Of a stretch of DNA of 64,000 bases, positions 45,653 through 55,183 are shown in pieces. The notes under the pieces were generated by a model that worked only from the letters and a program-made list of their open reading frames with translations, did not search any database and had not been told where the DNA came from. The translations under genes and the position numbers were made by a program. The stretch covers positions 186,001-250,000 of the forward strand of contig PMSN01000025.1 in assembly GCA_003167555.1 (NCBI GenBank), read 5' to 3'. Source of the DNA: Spartobacteria bacterium (GTDB taxonomy: Bacteria; Verrucomicrobiota; Verrucomicrobiia; Chthoniobacterales; UBA10450). How positions within the stretch are numbered: position 1 is the first letter of the stretch; every line of letters starts with the position of its first letter.

Positions 45653-46273
45653 ATGGCAGACTTCATTCCTCCGGGCGACGATGCCCGCAAAACCATGCTC
45701 ACTGCCCTCAAGGCAAAGATAGCCCTCCGCGGCCCAGCCGTGGGACTGACACCGGCGGACATTACCGCCATTCAAGCGAAGTGCGATGCGATCATCGGTC
45801 GCATCGATGACAAGGCGGCGAAGAAACTGGCCTGGCAAGCGAGCGTGGCCGCCGCCGACACCGGCAACGCGGCCGACCTCGCCGATCTGCGCGCCAGCAT
45901 TGCCGCGATCAAAACCAACAGCGGTTACACCCCCGAGATCGGCGCCGACCTTGGCGTGATCGGATCAGCCGGCAGCTTCGACCCGAATACCTACAAGGCG
46001 GAGTTGATCAGCGTCGAGCAAACCGGGCCAAACCTGGTGACGGTCAAGTTCGGCAAAGCGAAGGGGAACATCAATGGAGTACACGTCTATTCACGGATGC
46101 AGGGCGCGAGCGAATGGAAATTCCTCGCGCGCGACACCGTGCCGCCCTACGTGGACACGACGCCTCTCGCGCAAGCGGGTAAGCCGGAGATCCGCGAGTA
46201 CCGTATCCGGGCCGTAATCAACGACGAAGAGATTGGTGATTACAGCGATGCCGCGCAAGTAACGGTGAGCTAG
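45653..46273 (+). CDS. hypothetical protein with C-terminal fibronectin-III-like domain
   Basis: A 206-residue soluble protein. The N-terminal half is helical (LTPADITAIQAKCDAIIGRIDDKA, then NAADLADLRASIAAIKTNSGY). The C-terminal half (about 115-206) is beta-rich: VTVKFGKAKGNINGVHVYSR, WKFLARDTVPPYVDTTP and YRIRAVINDEEIGDYSDAAQVTVS, the last being a typical FnIII G-strand end. No signal peptide. Its role is unknown. It follows the decayed repeat region and a REP element, so it probably has its own promoter near 45600. Confidence 0.65.
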   Translation: MADFIPPGDDARKTMLTALKAKIALRGPAVGLTPADITAIQAKCDAIIGRIDDKAAKKLAWQASVAAADTGNAADLADLRASIAAIKTNSGYTPEIGADLGVIGSAGSFDPNTYKAELISVEQTGPNLVTVKFGKAKGNINGVHVYSRMQGASEWKFLARDTVPPYVDTTPLAQAGKPEIREYRIRAVINDEEIGDYSDAAQVTVS

Positions 46274-46490
46274 GCCATCTAAATTTCCGTCACATGGTGA
46301 GCCGTGAGAGCCGATGGGAAAAAGTGTTATCGTTTTGAAACACGGGCGGTAACCCTCCTTTCATTAACCGCTGCGGCGCGCAGCGGCATCCACGGAACGC
46401 GCCCCTCTCCCCGGAAATGGACGAAAAAATGTTCGCCTTTGAGCACCAAACATCATCTAATTCTCCCTAGGTAGGAAAGACCGTCTTCGT

Positions 46491-47210
46491 ATGGCCGAAT
46501 CCAACGAGAAGAAAACCGACATCTCTGAAGTTGGTCCGACCGACCCTACGCGGGTAAGAACGTTCGCGCGATTCTTCAAGAACTACATGAGTATTTCGGC
46601 GGTTGTCACTGCCGCCCTCCCGATTCCCGTCACGTCATTAAAGCTTATCCCTACCTACACAGCCCAAACCTCGATTCTATCGACCTACACGAGTTTGTTT
46701 TGCTTTCTTACTTTGGGATTTCTCTTTTACAGTCGGCACCAACTCGGACGCTTGATGTTTCCCGAGTTTCTTAACAGATCTGTCAGTGCTAAGATTAGCT
46801 CGAAAGGAGATGCCATCCGTTATCTTGCGCTAGCGGTGGTACATTACGTCCATCGTTTTCAGCAATCGCTGGTCGCGTTCTTGCCAGCTATCTTCATCCT
46901 TTTGTCGCTATTGTGCGTCTTTTATTACCACTCGATTTTGGACGGTTCGCTCCGCTCGATCACTAGCATGGGGGGTGGCCCTAAATCAAGTATCTTGCTG
47001 AGCGAAGTGGAACTTTACCGGATTCCGAACGAAATCGCTCTGATGTTTTGGTATCTTGGTATCTTCGTTTTCGCAGAGGCAGCATTTGTGACGATGGCGA
47101 TGAAGGAATACATTCAAGACTTAGTAAAGTTATCAGAAATCGAAATTATCGGAAGGGGAAGGCCGGTAGAGACGGGGAGTAAACCTGCCGGATCCAAGTC
47201 AGGCCCGTAA
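46491..47210 (+). CDS. multi-pass membrane protein, unknown function
   Basis: A 239-residue protein with a hydrophilic N-terminus and about four membrane helices (near 36-55, 62-80, 122-145 and 180-202), then a 35-residue polar tail. No motif is recognised. The AT-richer base use and isolation between a hypothetical gene and a broken gene mark it as accessory. Its end overlaps the end of the convergent adenosine deaminase remnant by 12 nt. The 217 bp before it hold no gene that I can see. Confidence 0.55.
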   Translation: MAESNEKKTDISEVGPTDPTRVRTFARFFKNYMSISAVVTAALPIPVTSLKLIPTYTAQTSILSTYTSLFCFLTLGFLFYSRHQLGRLMFPEFLNRSVSAKISSKGDAIRYLALAVVHYVHRFQQSLVAFLPAIFILLSLLCVFYYHSILDGSLRSITSMGGGPKSSILLSEVELYRIPNEIALMFWYLGIFVFAEAAFVTMAMKEYIQDLVKLSEIEIIGRGRPVETGSKPAGSKSGP

Positions 47211-47769
47211 CCGAGAATGGTTCGCTCGCCATGCCGCCTTCTCCTCGGCCGAGAGAAAGGCGGTCCCGAGCGCGTTACGTTGTGCGTGCTGAATTTGTTC
47301 TCGTGACAGGCCAGCAACGGGCGTTGCTACCTCAAACTCATGAGGCAGATCGATGGCGCTGACGCCCGGGTCGTCGGTGTTGATGGAGGCGAGGAGGCCG
47401 TGCGCGAGCATTTCCTGCAAGGGATGGCTGACGAGATCAGGCACGGTGCTGGTCTGGACATTGCTCGTTAGGTTCGCCTCGATCGCTATGCGATTTTCCG
47501 CGAGGAAATCGGCCAGGGCGGGGTCTTCCATCGCGCGGGTGCCGTGACCGATTCGCTCGGCGTCGAGAAGACGCACCGCATCCCATACGCTCTCGGGTCC
47601 CTCCCGCTTCGCCGGCGTGCACGGTAATGCGCCAGCCAGCGTCGCGGCCGCGGGCGAAGTGTTCGGTGAAAAGACGCCTGGGAAACTGAGATTGGCGATT
47701 CCCCCACGGCTTCAGCTGTCTGCCTTTGTCGTCGTTCTTTAGGTTGCTGAGCAGCGTTTGGTCAGCCAT
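47199..47769 (-). pseudogene. truncated, frameshifted adenosine deaminase
   Basis: Two overlapping minus-strand frames together match the C-terminal 55% of adenosine deaminase: [24 protein letters not shown] in one frame, then [42 protein letters not shown] and [10 protein letters not shown] in the other. The frame changes by one base in the G-run just after HAGEAGG (about 47600). The N-terminal half with the H-x-H zinc ligands is gone; the first residues (MADQTLLSNLKNDDKGRQ) are unrelated. The HAGE and NTDDP active-site motifs survive, so decay is recent. Confidence 0.8.
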
Positions 47770-47779
47770 AACTACCTAA

Positions 47780-47986
47780 TCAAATGTAAGTAAGATCGCC
47801 ACACCGCCAGCACGTGAACCACGTCCAACTCGGGTCGACGTAGTTCCCGGCGCCGTCATTGAAGCAGGTGTACAGCAGCATCCGCTTACTTCTACCAGCT
47901 ACTTCATCGGCCGCGTTCTCGTCTTTTTCTTTGCCGACACCGCCGTTTCCATCTTTCGGTTCTCTTTCCTTTTTGTCTTCAGCCAT
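47780..47986 (-). CDS. small cysteine-motif protein, CWRC family, copy 2
   Basis: A 68-residue paralog of the protein at 27261. The first 35 residues are charged and low-complexity (MAEDKKEREPKDGNGG). The end repeats the same pattern: LLYTC, NDGAGNYV, W-x-W and FTCWRCG, with a Tyr two residues from the C-terminus. The peptides agree at most positions from RxxLLYTC onward while the DNA differs at many third positions, evidence of selection on the protein. I use ATG at 47986; it gives the same MA(D/E) start as copy 1. It ends 10 nt before the deaminase remnant. Confidence 0.72.
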   Translation of the reverse strand: MAEDKKEREPKDGNGGVGKEKDENAADEVAGRSKRMLLYTCFNDGAGNYVDPSWTWFTCWRCGDLTYI

Positions 47987-48151
47987 ATTGGTTAATACGG
48001 TGGACGATAGCTCCATTTGCAATGAAAATAAGCTGTTCGTGCGAGTACATTTTTAGTTGCTCGCAACCTTTTCGCAGGATATTCAATCACGGCGAGGGTT
48101 AGCATTTCTAACGCAGGGATGTTTCTGAACCATTTCAGCTAGAATTACCTT

Positions 48152-49468
48152 ATGTTACCACTGAGAGAAAGGCGGGCGCGGGGGAAGATGTTGCGCGACA
48201 AAGTAGGACGCGACGCCCATGCGAACTGGGCTCCGAAGAAGGGCAGAAATGATCCGGTCGCGACAATTCTTGTGTCGAGCAGCGACCGCCTGAAAACCTT
48301 GGTGCCGATCAAGATGGGAAGAATGGCGGCAAGCCCTTTCGCCTTCTTTCGTGGCGCCGCGCCGCTCATGGCAGCGGATCTGTCCAAGTTGCCGGTCACG
48401 GGTTTGCATGTGCAAATTTGCGGCGACGCTCACGTGCGCAACCTCGGAGCCTATGCGGCGCCAGAGGGCCACCTGGTTTTCGACATCAACGACTTTGATG
48501 AGACGATCCCCGGACCCTGGGAATGGGATTTGAAACGGCTGGCAACCAGTATCGTTCTTGCGGGGCGCGAGGCCGGAGAAAACAAAAATGGGTGTCGCGA
48601 TAGTGTTGAGGAAATGGTGCTTAATTATCGCACTTCGATGAATCGTTTTGCGTCGATGAGCGTGTGCGAGCTGGCCAAGGTGGAAATTCGTCGTGGTGCT
48701 AAAGGCACACCCGTGCATGCCGTGTTGCAGAAGGCGAGTCGGGTAACGCCAGTCGACACGCTGAACAAACTGGCCGTCCTTGGGAGGCGTACCGGTCATC
48801 GCTTTCACGATCGCCCGCCGGTGTTGCGACATGTTGATACCAGGACCCGGCGTGAGGTGATAAAATCGCTGCTCGCTTATCGCAAGACCATCTCCGTAAG
48901 CCACCAATGGGTCTTGCAAGCGTACGAGCCCGTGGACGTTGCATTTAAGATCGTGGGCACAGGCAGCGTCGGGACGCGCGATTATGTCGTTCTACTTTTC
49001 GGCAACGGGGTCGAGGACCCGCTCATTCTCCAGGTTAAAGAAGAAGTGCCGTCTTGCTATGCACCGCACCTCTCTCGCAGAACGCCTGTCAAACACGAAG
49101 GACGGCGAGTGGCGGAGGCCCAAAAGAAAATACAAACGGTCACGGATCCGTTGCTGGGATATACCACGATCGACGGTCGGCACTTTCTGGTGCGGCAGCT
49201 CGCAGATCACAAGGCGTCCATCAATCCCCCAGATCTCAAAGGAACGGCCTTACACGAATATGCGGTCGTTTGCGGTGAACTCTTGGCAAAAGGCCATGCG
49301 CGAACGGGCGATGCTGCTGCTACTGCGGGCTATTGCGGGAATTCCTTTCGGCTCGACACCGCCCTGGCCAAATTTGCGAAGCTCTACGCTGATCAAACTG
49401 AAAGCGATTATGAGCAATTCAAGAAAGCGATCACAAAAGGGAGAGTTCGCGCCGTGCTGGGAAAATGA
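48152..49468 (+). CDS. DUF2252 family protein (kinase-like fold)
   Basis: A 438-residue member of DUF2252: an SPFAFFRGAAPLMAADL segment, ICGDAHVRNLGAYAAPEG, FDINDFDETIPGPWEWDLKRLATS, and later YVVLLFGNG, LQVKEEVPS and AVVCGELLAKGHARTGD. The GDAH-x-x-N and D-x-N-D-F-D motifs resemble the catalytic and metal-binding loops of aminoglycoside-phosphotransferase-like kinases, but the substrate of the family is not known. Full length. A single gene with its own upstream region (about 130 bp). Confidence 0.88.
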   Translation: MLPLRERRARGKMLRDKVGRDAHANWAPKKGRNDPVATILVSSSDRLKTLVPIKMGRMAASPFAFFRGAAPLMAADLSKLPVTGLHVQICGDAHVRNLGAYAAPEGHLVFDINDFDETIPGPWEWDLKRLATSIVLAGREAGENKNGCRDSVEEMVLNYRTSMNRFASMSVCELAKVEIRRGAKGTPVHAVLQKASRVTPVDTLNKLAVLGRRTGHRFHDRPPVLRHVDTRTRREVIKSLLAYRKTISVSHQWVLQAYEPVDVAFKIVGTGSVGTRDYVVLLFGNGVEDPLILQVKEEVPSCYAPHLSRRTPVKHEGRRVAEAQKKIQTVTDPLLGYTTIDGRHFLVRQLADHKASINPPDLKGTALHEYAVVCGELLAKGHARTGDAAATAGYCGNSFRLDTALAKFAKLYADQTESDYEQFKKAITKGRVRAVLGK

Positions 49469-49605
49469 AAGGCGACGAGCGGTCGGTCTCTTCTGATCTG
49501 GCAAGCGCCTCAGAGAGCCCTAACGTTCAGGACGGGAGGAAAGAAGAAAACGGATGACCCGACGACGCTCCGGGAGAAGGGCCACTAATCGTCTCGATGC
49601 AAATG

Positions 49606-49636
49606 ACAAAAGGGGAACGGACCCCCTAGGCTCCAC
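49606..49636 (+). repeat. 31-bp direct repeat, left copy
   Basis: Identical over 31 bases to 54325-54355 and in the same orientation. It contains AGGGGAACGGACCCCCT, a small hairpin, and CCTAGG. The two copies bracket the 4.2-kb beta-helix gene with its promoter. Similarity ends sharply on both sides. Confidence 0.75.
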
Positions 49637-49721
49637 GGAATCTCCGCTCGTAGGAAATGCGCGCCCGCGCAATTTATTGCGTGGTCAGGCCGCGCGCGGT
49701 TCCAAGAATCGTTGCTTGCGC

Positions 49722-52700
49722 TTACTTCAGGTTATAGATCTCGACCAGTCCTATTCCGGTTGTTCCATTCTTTCCGGCCAGGATCGCCGTGAACGCGCCC
49801 GGTGGCAGTGTCGTGAAGATGCCGGACTCGAGATTATTCTGCGGCGCGAGTCCGTTGGCCGTGAGTTGGGCCGCGGAGACAGGGTCGTCCTGCCAGTTGT
49901 CGTTCGAGATTAGCAGGGCGCCGTTGGCGTCGTGCAGCTCCAAAGTTGGATCGGCCAAAACGTTGCTGAGTCCGTATTGCGAGAGCGACGGTCCAAGGCC
50001 GCGCACGGCGATCCGGGTCGGGTTGTTGTTACCACCCAGCATGAAACCGCCAATCATAACGTTGTTCCCCGTCTGGACAAAGCCGCGCGTGCTGATGTTA
50101 GCCAGTTGTGAGTTGACCGCCTGGCCGTTGTCATAAACTTCCACCAGGCCTATGCCGGTGGTCTGGTTTTTCCCGGTCAGAATGGCGGTGTAATTTCCTG
50201 GTGGCAACGTCGCCACGATGACCGATTCGCGATCGTCCGTGGGCTGGAATGGTGTGCCTTCGATCAGGGCGCGCTGGTCGTCCTTCCAGTTATCGTTGCG
50301 GAAGATCAAAGCGCCGTTTGCGCCGCGCAGCTCGAGGACCGGATCAAGCAACACTTGGTCGGCCGGGATACCCGACGATGCCGTGAGCGATGGCCCGATG
50401 CCGCGCAGCACAACAGGCTTGTTAGCGTTCCCGGTGATGATGAAACCGCCGATCATGACCTTGTCGCCCACGTCCACTCGCAGGCGAGTGGAGATGTTCA
50501 ACGCCTGGGCGGGTGTAGGTGTAGGAGTTGGAGTTGGAGTTGGAGTAGCGGTGGGTGTGGCGGTGGGTGTAGCTGTGGGAGTCGCCGTCGGAGTAGCAGT
50601 AGGTGTGGGCGTGGGCGTGGGCGTGCCGTTGGTTTCGACGATGGTCGCGGTCGTGGTCTGCGGTGTGCCCACCGGTGCGCCCGACACCGCGGTGAGCGTC
50701 GCGGTAAAGGTCTCGTTCCCGTCAGACAGATTGTCATTCAGGATGGTGATGACCACCGGCTTACTCGTGTCGCCAGGATTGAAGGTGATGTCGCCGGAAG
50801 ACGCCGTGTAATCCTTGCCGGCTTTAGCCGAGCCGTCGCTGGTCGCGTAGTGCACTACCGCGGTGGCAGAGGTGTTGCCAGTGCGCGTGATGGTCAAGGT
50901 CACCGTGCCGGCGTTCTCGTTCACGCTGTAGGTGGCGGAGCTCCATTGCACCGTTGGGGGCTGATCGACAAAGACCGATTCGTTCGGTGCGCCGCAAGCT
51001 CCGGCAGCGCCAGCGTTATTGGCGTCGCCGCTGTAGGTAGCGATCCAGTTATAGGTGCCGAAGGTAGTCGGCATGAAGTTAGTAGAGGTATAGCTGCTGT
51101 TACCGCTAACTGCCACCGTCGAGGTAAAGATTGGTGTGCCGCTGCAACTGCCGTTGTTCGGTCCAAACAGGGTGAAGGTAATCGTGCCAGTAGGAGTGAA
51201 GCCATTGCCGAGCGTCGCCGTATCGGAGATGGTGCCCCCCACATTAATCCCCGGCGACGCTTGGGTGCTGATCGTGGCACTTGCCTTGTTGACCGTGACC
51301 GATTCGTTCGCGTCGGTGCACGCGCCCGCCACGCCATTGTTACTGGCATCGCCACTGTAGGTGGCGATCCAGCGATAGGTGCCGGCTGCGGTGGGCGCGA
51401 AGTTGCCGGAGCCATAAGTCCCGTTTCCGGCGTTTACCGGCACCGTGGCGCTAAAGACCGCCGCGCCGCCGCAGCTGGCATCGTTAGGTCCATAGAGCTT
51501 GAAGGTGATCGTGCCGGTGGGACTCGCTCCACCGGCGAGGTTGGCACTGTCGGAGACCGTGCCGCCGATAGTAATTGCCGCCGAAGCTTGCGTGCTGATG
51601 GTGGGACTGAGCTTGCTGACGGACTGGCCACCGGGAAGTGAGCCGCCGCTGCCGGCGAAGTTAGTATCGCCGCTGTAAGTCGCGGTAACACTATGCGGAC
51701 TGCCCGCCACCGTGATCGAGGAGGTGCTTGCCTGCGCGGTGCCGGCGCCAGTCAGGGCAACCGCTCCGCCAAGGTTGGTTCCATCAACGGCAAACTGGAC
51801 GGTCCCGGTAGGATTTCCCGCGCCGGGTGACGAGACGGCGACCGTCGCGGTAAAAGTAACGTTTTGTCCGGGCGTAGATGGGTTAGCTGATGAACTAACA
51901 CTGGTCGTGGTGCCGGCCTTGTTCACGGTCTGACCGCCGGCCAGCGATCCGTTGTTGCCAAGGAAGTTGCCGTCACCGCTGTAAGTGGCGACGATGCTGT
52001 GAGGACTGCCGGTAACTGTTATCGAAGCAGTGCTTGCCTGCGCCGTGCTCGGGCTGCCGCTCAAGGTAACCGGCCCACCAAGGTTCGAGCCGTCGACCGT
52101 AAACTGCACTGTCCCGGTCGGCGTCCCCGCGCCAGGCGAGTTTGCCGTAACCGTCGCGGTAAAGGTAACGGTTTGTCCAAAACTAGACGGATTGACCGAT
52201 GACGTCACGCCTACGGTCGTCGGTGCTTTAGCGATGGTAAAGGTCTGCGTAACATCAGGAGCGGGATTGTAGTTGGAGTCACCACCTTGCGAAGCGGTGA
52301 TCGCGCATGAGCCGGCGCCGGTAAGGTGCACGAGGCTGCCGCTCACGGTACATTGTCCGCTGGCAGTAAAGCTCACCGACAAGCCGGACGAAGCAGTCGC
52401 GCTCACCGTGAAGTCAGGATCGCCAAACGTCTTGTTGGCTAGCGCGCCGAAGGTAATCTGCTGATCGCCCTTGGGCGCACAGGCGGCTACGCTGGTCAGG
52501 AAGTTTGAGAAATCAACATTAGTGCTGACCTTGTCGCCGCTGCCGGGGCCCACGGGGCCGGGGCCGTTGGCAGCGCCCCACCAATTTTGTTGCGCATTGA
52601 CCGTCGCCGGCCCGTCATTCTGCACGCCAAACCCGTTGCCGACGATGTTGTTGTTATGAGCGACAAGGCCAACCGTAGCGGCGCTACTGAGGTAAACGCC

Positions 52701-53879
52701 AGTGGTATTCATTTGGAAAATATTGCAGGTGAAAGTTGGGACGACCGGAGCTTCGTTAAAGACGCCACGAATAAAATCCGTGACCTTGTTATGATCGAAA
52801 CTAATGTTGGGCGACTGGCTGGATGCGTTCGTTACGTAGAGACCCTCAACTTCGGTGTAGCCAGCCGCACTGAGCGCCGCGCGGTTACCCGTCAGAGTGT
52901 TTCCCGACACAGTCGCGAAGTCGGTTCCGCGGATCGAATCCATCCGAATGCCCTGATAGGCAGTCGGCGCAGGAGCAACTTGCGACGGGAGGACGCTCTG
53001 CACATAGGAGTTGACTATGTTATTCGAAATCGTGAAGCCCGGAGGATCATAGGCCTGGTGAAGGTTTTGACGAATGCCGAAGCGAAACGATGTGACGCTA
53101 TTGTCGCCGATGACTGAAGGCGGATGGGTTGAGGGGGTGCCGGCGCCGGTGTAGTTCTCCATGACAATGCCCACGCGAACTCGTGTCACCACGTTAGTCA
53201 GCACGCTCACCCAGGCGCCATTGTCGATTCTGATGCCCTGACCAAAGGTGCCGAGGCAGTTGTCCACTTTATTGTTGGCAATCTGGCTGACAGCATCCTT
53301 TGGAGCGCCCACATTACCGGCATCAATCCACACAGCGACCTCGCCGATGTTCTTGACGATGTTATTGATGATGACGGCATCGGGATTGGCCGAGTTTCCG
53401 GTCCCGTAAATGCCAAACTCCGCATCCACATCCACGCCGTTGTAGCTCACGCCCGAAGTCAGACTTGGATTATTCCCGTCAACGGTAAAGCCATTGAAGG
53501 TTATACCGTCAGCCGCCAGCGTCACGATCTGCGGCCCACCGAAGCCAGCGTCCACCGGACCGCTACCGCTGGACACAGGAACAATCACAGCTTCCGCGAC
53601 TCGCGTTCCCATATTCGGATTGATGCCGGCATTGGGCCCGAGCAGTGTTAGTGCTCTGTCGATGTTGATTTCTTCTACATAGGTGCCCTTGTACACGATA
53701 ATCGTGTCGCCTGCAGAGGATGCATTAATCGCGGCTTGAATGGTCGTGTCGCATGGAGTGTTTCCGCCGCAGGCTCCTGCGCCATCTACGTAACGAGTCG
53801 CGCCCTGAACGGACACTGTGAAGATCGTGCTCCCCAGCGCCATCGCCACCACAGCCAAATAAGAAAAGACTCTCTGCAT
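49722..53879 (-). CDS. giant secreted beta-helix / Ig-repeat protein with Verrucomicrobia-type tail
   Basis: A 1385-residue secreted protein. ATG at 53879 follows a strong GGAGGTGA ribosome site and encodes a Sec signal (residues 1-27). Order: a right-handed beta-helix (about 28-470; TTIQAAINASSAGDTIIVYKG at its start), a MBG-like Ig domain (FGALANKTFGDPDFTV), two Big_3-like repeats (VNPSSFGQTVTFTATV), two SPTGTITFKLYGP-type Ig repeats, a Calx-beta domain (VNENAGTVTLTITRTG), a Thr-Pro spacer (TPTPTATPTATP) and two copies of the about 125-residue tail domain (LNISTR, VMIGGF, RGIGPSL, NDNWKDD, TAILTGKN). Probably surface exposed or released, for adhesion or polymer binding. It faces the DUF2252 gene across 253 bp that contain the left 31-bp repeat. 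Confidence 0.88.
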   Translation of the reverse strand: MQRVFSYLAVVAMALGSTIFTVSVQGATRYVDGAGACGGNTPCDTTIQAAINASSAGDTIIVYKGTYVEEINIDRALTLLGPNAGINPNMGTRVAEAVIVPVSSGSGPVDAGFGGPQIVTLAADGITFNGFTVDGNNPSLTSGVSYNGVDVDAEFGIYGTGNSANPDAVIINNIVKNIGEVAVWIDAGNVGAPKDAVSQIANNKVDNCLGTFGQGIRIDNGAWVSVLTNVVTRVRVGIVMENYTGAGTPSTHPPSVIGDNSVTSFRFGIRQNLHQAYDPPGFTISNNIVNSYVQSVLPSQVAPAPTAYQGIRMDSIRGTDFATVSGNTLTGNRAALSAAGYTEVEGLYVTNASSQSPNISFDHNKVTDFIRGVFNEAPVVPTFTCNIFQMNTTGVYLSSAATVGLVAHNNNIVGNGFGVQNDGPATVNAQQNWWGAANGPGPVGPGSGDKVSTNVDFSNFLTSVAACAPKGDQQITFGALANKTFGDPDFTVSATASSGLSVSFTASGQCTVSGSLVHLTGAGSCAITASQGGDSNYNPAPDVTQTFTIAKAPTTVGVTSSVNPSSFGQTVTFTATVTANSPGAGTPTGTVQFTVDGSNLGGPVTLSGSPSTAQASTASITVTGSPHSIVATYSGDGNFLGNNGSLAGGQTVNKAGTTTSVSSSANPSTPGQNVTFTATVAVSSPGAGNPTGTVQFAVDGTNLGGAVALTGAGTAQASTSSITVAGSPHSVTATYSGDTNFAGSGGSLPGGQSVSKLSPTISTQASAAITIGGTVSDSANLAGGASPTGTITFKLYGPNDASCGGAAVFSATVPVNAGNGTYGSGNFAPTAAGTYRWIATYSGDASNNGVAGACTDANESVTVNKASATISTQASPGINVGGTISDTATLGNGFTPTGTITFTLFGPNNGSCSGTPIFTSTVAVSGNSSYTSTNFMPTTFGTYNWIATYSGDANNAGAAGACGAPNESVFVDQPPTVQWSSATYSVNENAGTVTLTITRTGNTSATAVVHYATSDGSAKAGKDYTASSGDITFNPGDTSKPVVITILNDNLSDGNETFTATLTAVSGAPVGTPQTTTATIVETNGTPTPTPTPTATPTATPTATPTATPTATPTPTPTPTPTPAQALNISTRLRVDVGDKVMIGGFIITGNANKPVVLRGIGPSLTASSGIPADQVLLDPVLELRGANGALIFRNDNWKDDQRALIEGTPFQPTDDRESVIVATLPPGNYTAILTGKNQTTGIGLVEVYDNGQAVNSQLANISTRGFVQTGNNVMIGGFMLGGNNNPTRIAVRGLGPSLSQYGLSNVLADPTLELHDANGALLISNDNWQDDPVSAAQLTANGLAPQNNLESGIFTTLPPGAFTAILAGKNGTTGIGLVEIYNLK

Positions 53880-54506
53880 AACGTCACCTCCAGATTTTCT
53901 GCCGGATAATTGAGAAAAACCGACTCGACTCACTCATTGCCTGCGCGGGATTGGCGTTCATGGGTAAGGCTGATGATCGCATCGCCTTCGGTCCGACAGT
54001 ACAATGAACCAGGGGAATCGGTTTGGTTTGCACGGTAATCGCCCTCATTTTTAGACGGGACGCGGAAACGTGTCGAGATTTATTTGGTAACGACACATGT
54101 TTGTAACCTGCGTGGTTTTCCGCCACAAAATTGCGCTCGTATGCCGTCGAGCTACGACCAGGCCTGGCGTCTACGCGTATTTACTGCATGGCCGATACCG
54201 GCTAAAAACGCCCACACTCCCTGTCTCCCAGCAGCGGCATCACAAAAAGGTCCCGGAGGGGTGTTCGACCCAGGAGAACTCAACTCTTCTTGAGCCGATT
54301 TTTGCGCCAAATCAGCCGCAAACAACAAAAGGGGAACGGACCCCCTAGGCTCCACCAATTTCGCGACGCGAAATTCATGCAGTGAAGAGAGGGATGAGAA
54401 CGCTGCGCAAGATTCGCCCACGGAATGACAAGAAAAGAAGAGCGGCGGGACGGCACTGCTCATTAGGGTTCGGGCAAGCGCAAATTAGCGGAGAAGGAGT
54501 TTCACC
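53880..54506. other. 627-bp intergenic region
   Basis: Between the divergent beta-helix gene and the small exported protein gene. It must contain both promoters and includes the right 31-bp direct repeat. Short open frames here have no coding character. I see no tRNA, riboswitch or further repeat. Confidence 0.6.
54325..54355 (+). repeat. 31-bp direct repeat, right copy
   Basis: Perfect copy of 49606-49636. It lies in non-coding DNA, on the far side of the beta-helix gene promoter. See the paired entry for its internal hairpin. Confidence 0.75.
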
Positions 54507-54845
54507 ATGAAAAAATTACTAGCTTTCATCTTGGGTGTCGCAGTGCTGGCAACGCTTGGCGGCCTCGTCACTGCAAAGGCGGCCAGCTCCGTCAAGTCGT
54601 CAAAGAGCAATACGTCAGACCGCGCGGCGGTCGACAAAATTACCGGGAAGGTTTTGCAGGTCGACCAGAAGGCAAGGACATTTACTCTTAAGGCGAAGGG
54701 CAAGGAGTACAAGTTCCTCTTCCCGAAGGGCGGAGCGCAGCCCAAAGTCGGCGTGGTTCTCGAGGTGACTTACACGGGCGCGCTCGGTGGAACAGAACCG
54801 GCGCAGTCGATCAATCTCAATTCCTCGAGATCGAACATCTATTGA
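54507..54845 (+). CDS. small exported beta-strand protein, unknown function
   Basis: A 112-residue protein with a clear signal peptide (MKKLLAFILGVAVLATLGG, cleavage after AKA) and a Ser/Lys linker. An OB- or SH3-like beta part follows: KITGKVLQVDQKARTFTLKAKGKEYKFLFPKG. A GAGAAGGAG ribosome site sits upstream. It resembles small periplasmic DUF-type OB-fold proteins. It precedes the delta-60 repeat gene by about 300 bp on the same strand. Confidence 0.68.
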   Translation: MKKLLAFILGVAVLATLGGLVTAKAASSVKSSKSNTSDRAAVDKITGKVLQVDQKARTFTLKAKGKEYKFLFPKGGAQPKVGVVLEVTYTGALGGTEPAQSINLNSSRSNIY

Positions 54846-54895
54846 GGAGCAGAGCCTAACCAACACTGCTCAGCACGGGCTGGGCGATAAGTAAT

Positions 54896-55171
54896 ATGTT
54901 CGTGAAAAGGGTCACGCTGATCCTGGTCGCGTTCGCAGTCTTCGCGAACGTCGATCTTTCTGTTGACAAGCTCATTGCGTCGCCCCGGCTAGGAGATTCG
55001 GCGCAGGCTACGATTACTTCTATCAGCCCATCGCAGGGGCCGATTGCCGGCGGCACTGAGGTTACGCTTACCGGATCCGGCTTCGGCGGAACGACGCTGA
55101 CACTGGAGCTTGGCAGCGGCCTTGGGGAATTCGCTTTTTCCGTCTCCGTTTTTTCCCGCATTGCTTGGTGA
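54896..55171 (+). CDS. short exported protein with truncated IPT/TIG domain
   Basis: A 91-residue protein with a signal-like N-terminus (VTLILVAFAVFANVDL) followed by the opening half of an IPT/TIG Ig domain: ITSISPSQGPIAGGTEVTLTGSGFGG. The domain normally continues for about 40 more residues; here the chain departs into LGSGLGEFAFSVSVFSRIAW and stops. The stop lies 12 nt before the delta-60 gene, which then begins with its own signal peptide. Most likely a broken start of a larger TIG protein. Confidence 0.5.
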   Translation: MFVKRVTLILVAFAVFANVDLSVDKLIASPRLGDSAQATITSISPSQGPIAGGTEVTLTGSGFGGTTLTLELGSGLGEFAFSVSVFSRIAW

Positions 55172-55183
55172 AGGGGCAAAACC

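Noticed and set aside
50515-50630. GT-rich microsatellite-like tract
   Set aside because: It is the coding strand complement of the Thr-Pro spacer of the beta-helix protein and keeps frame, so it is not an independent repeat feature.
50355-51641. 428-codon plus-strand frame opposite the beta-helix protein gene
   Set aside because: Low-complexity antisense of Ig repeats and the Thr-Pro spacer; no coding signature.
49606-54355. Insertion sequence or transposon bounded by the 31-bp repeats
   Set aside because: The repeats are direct, no transposase or integrase lies between them, and no target-site duplication is visible.
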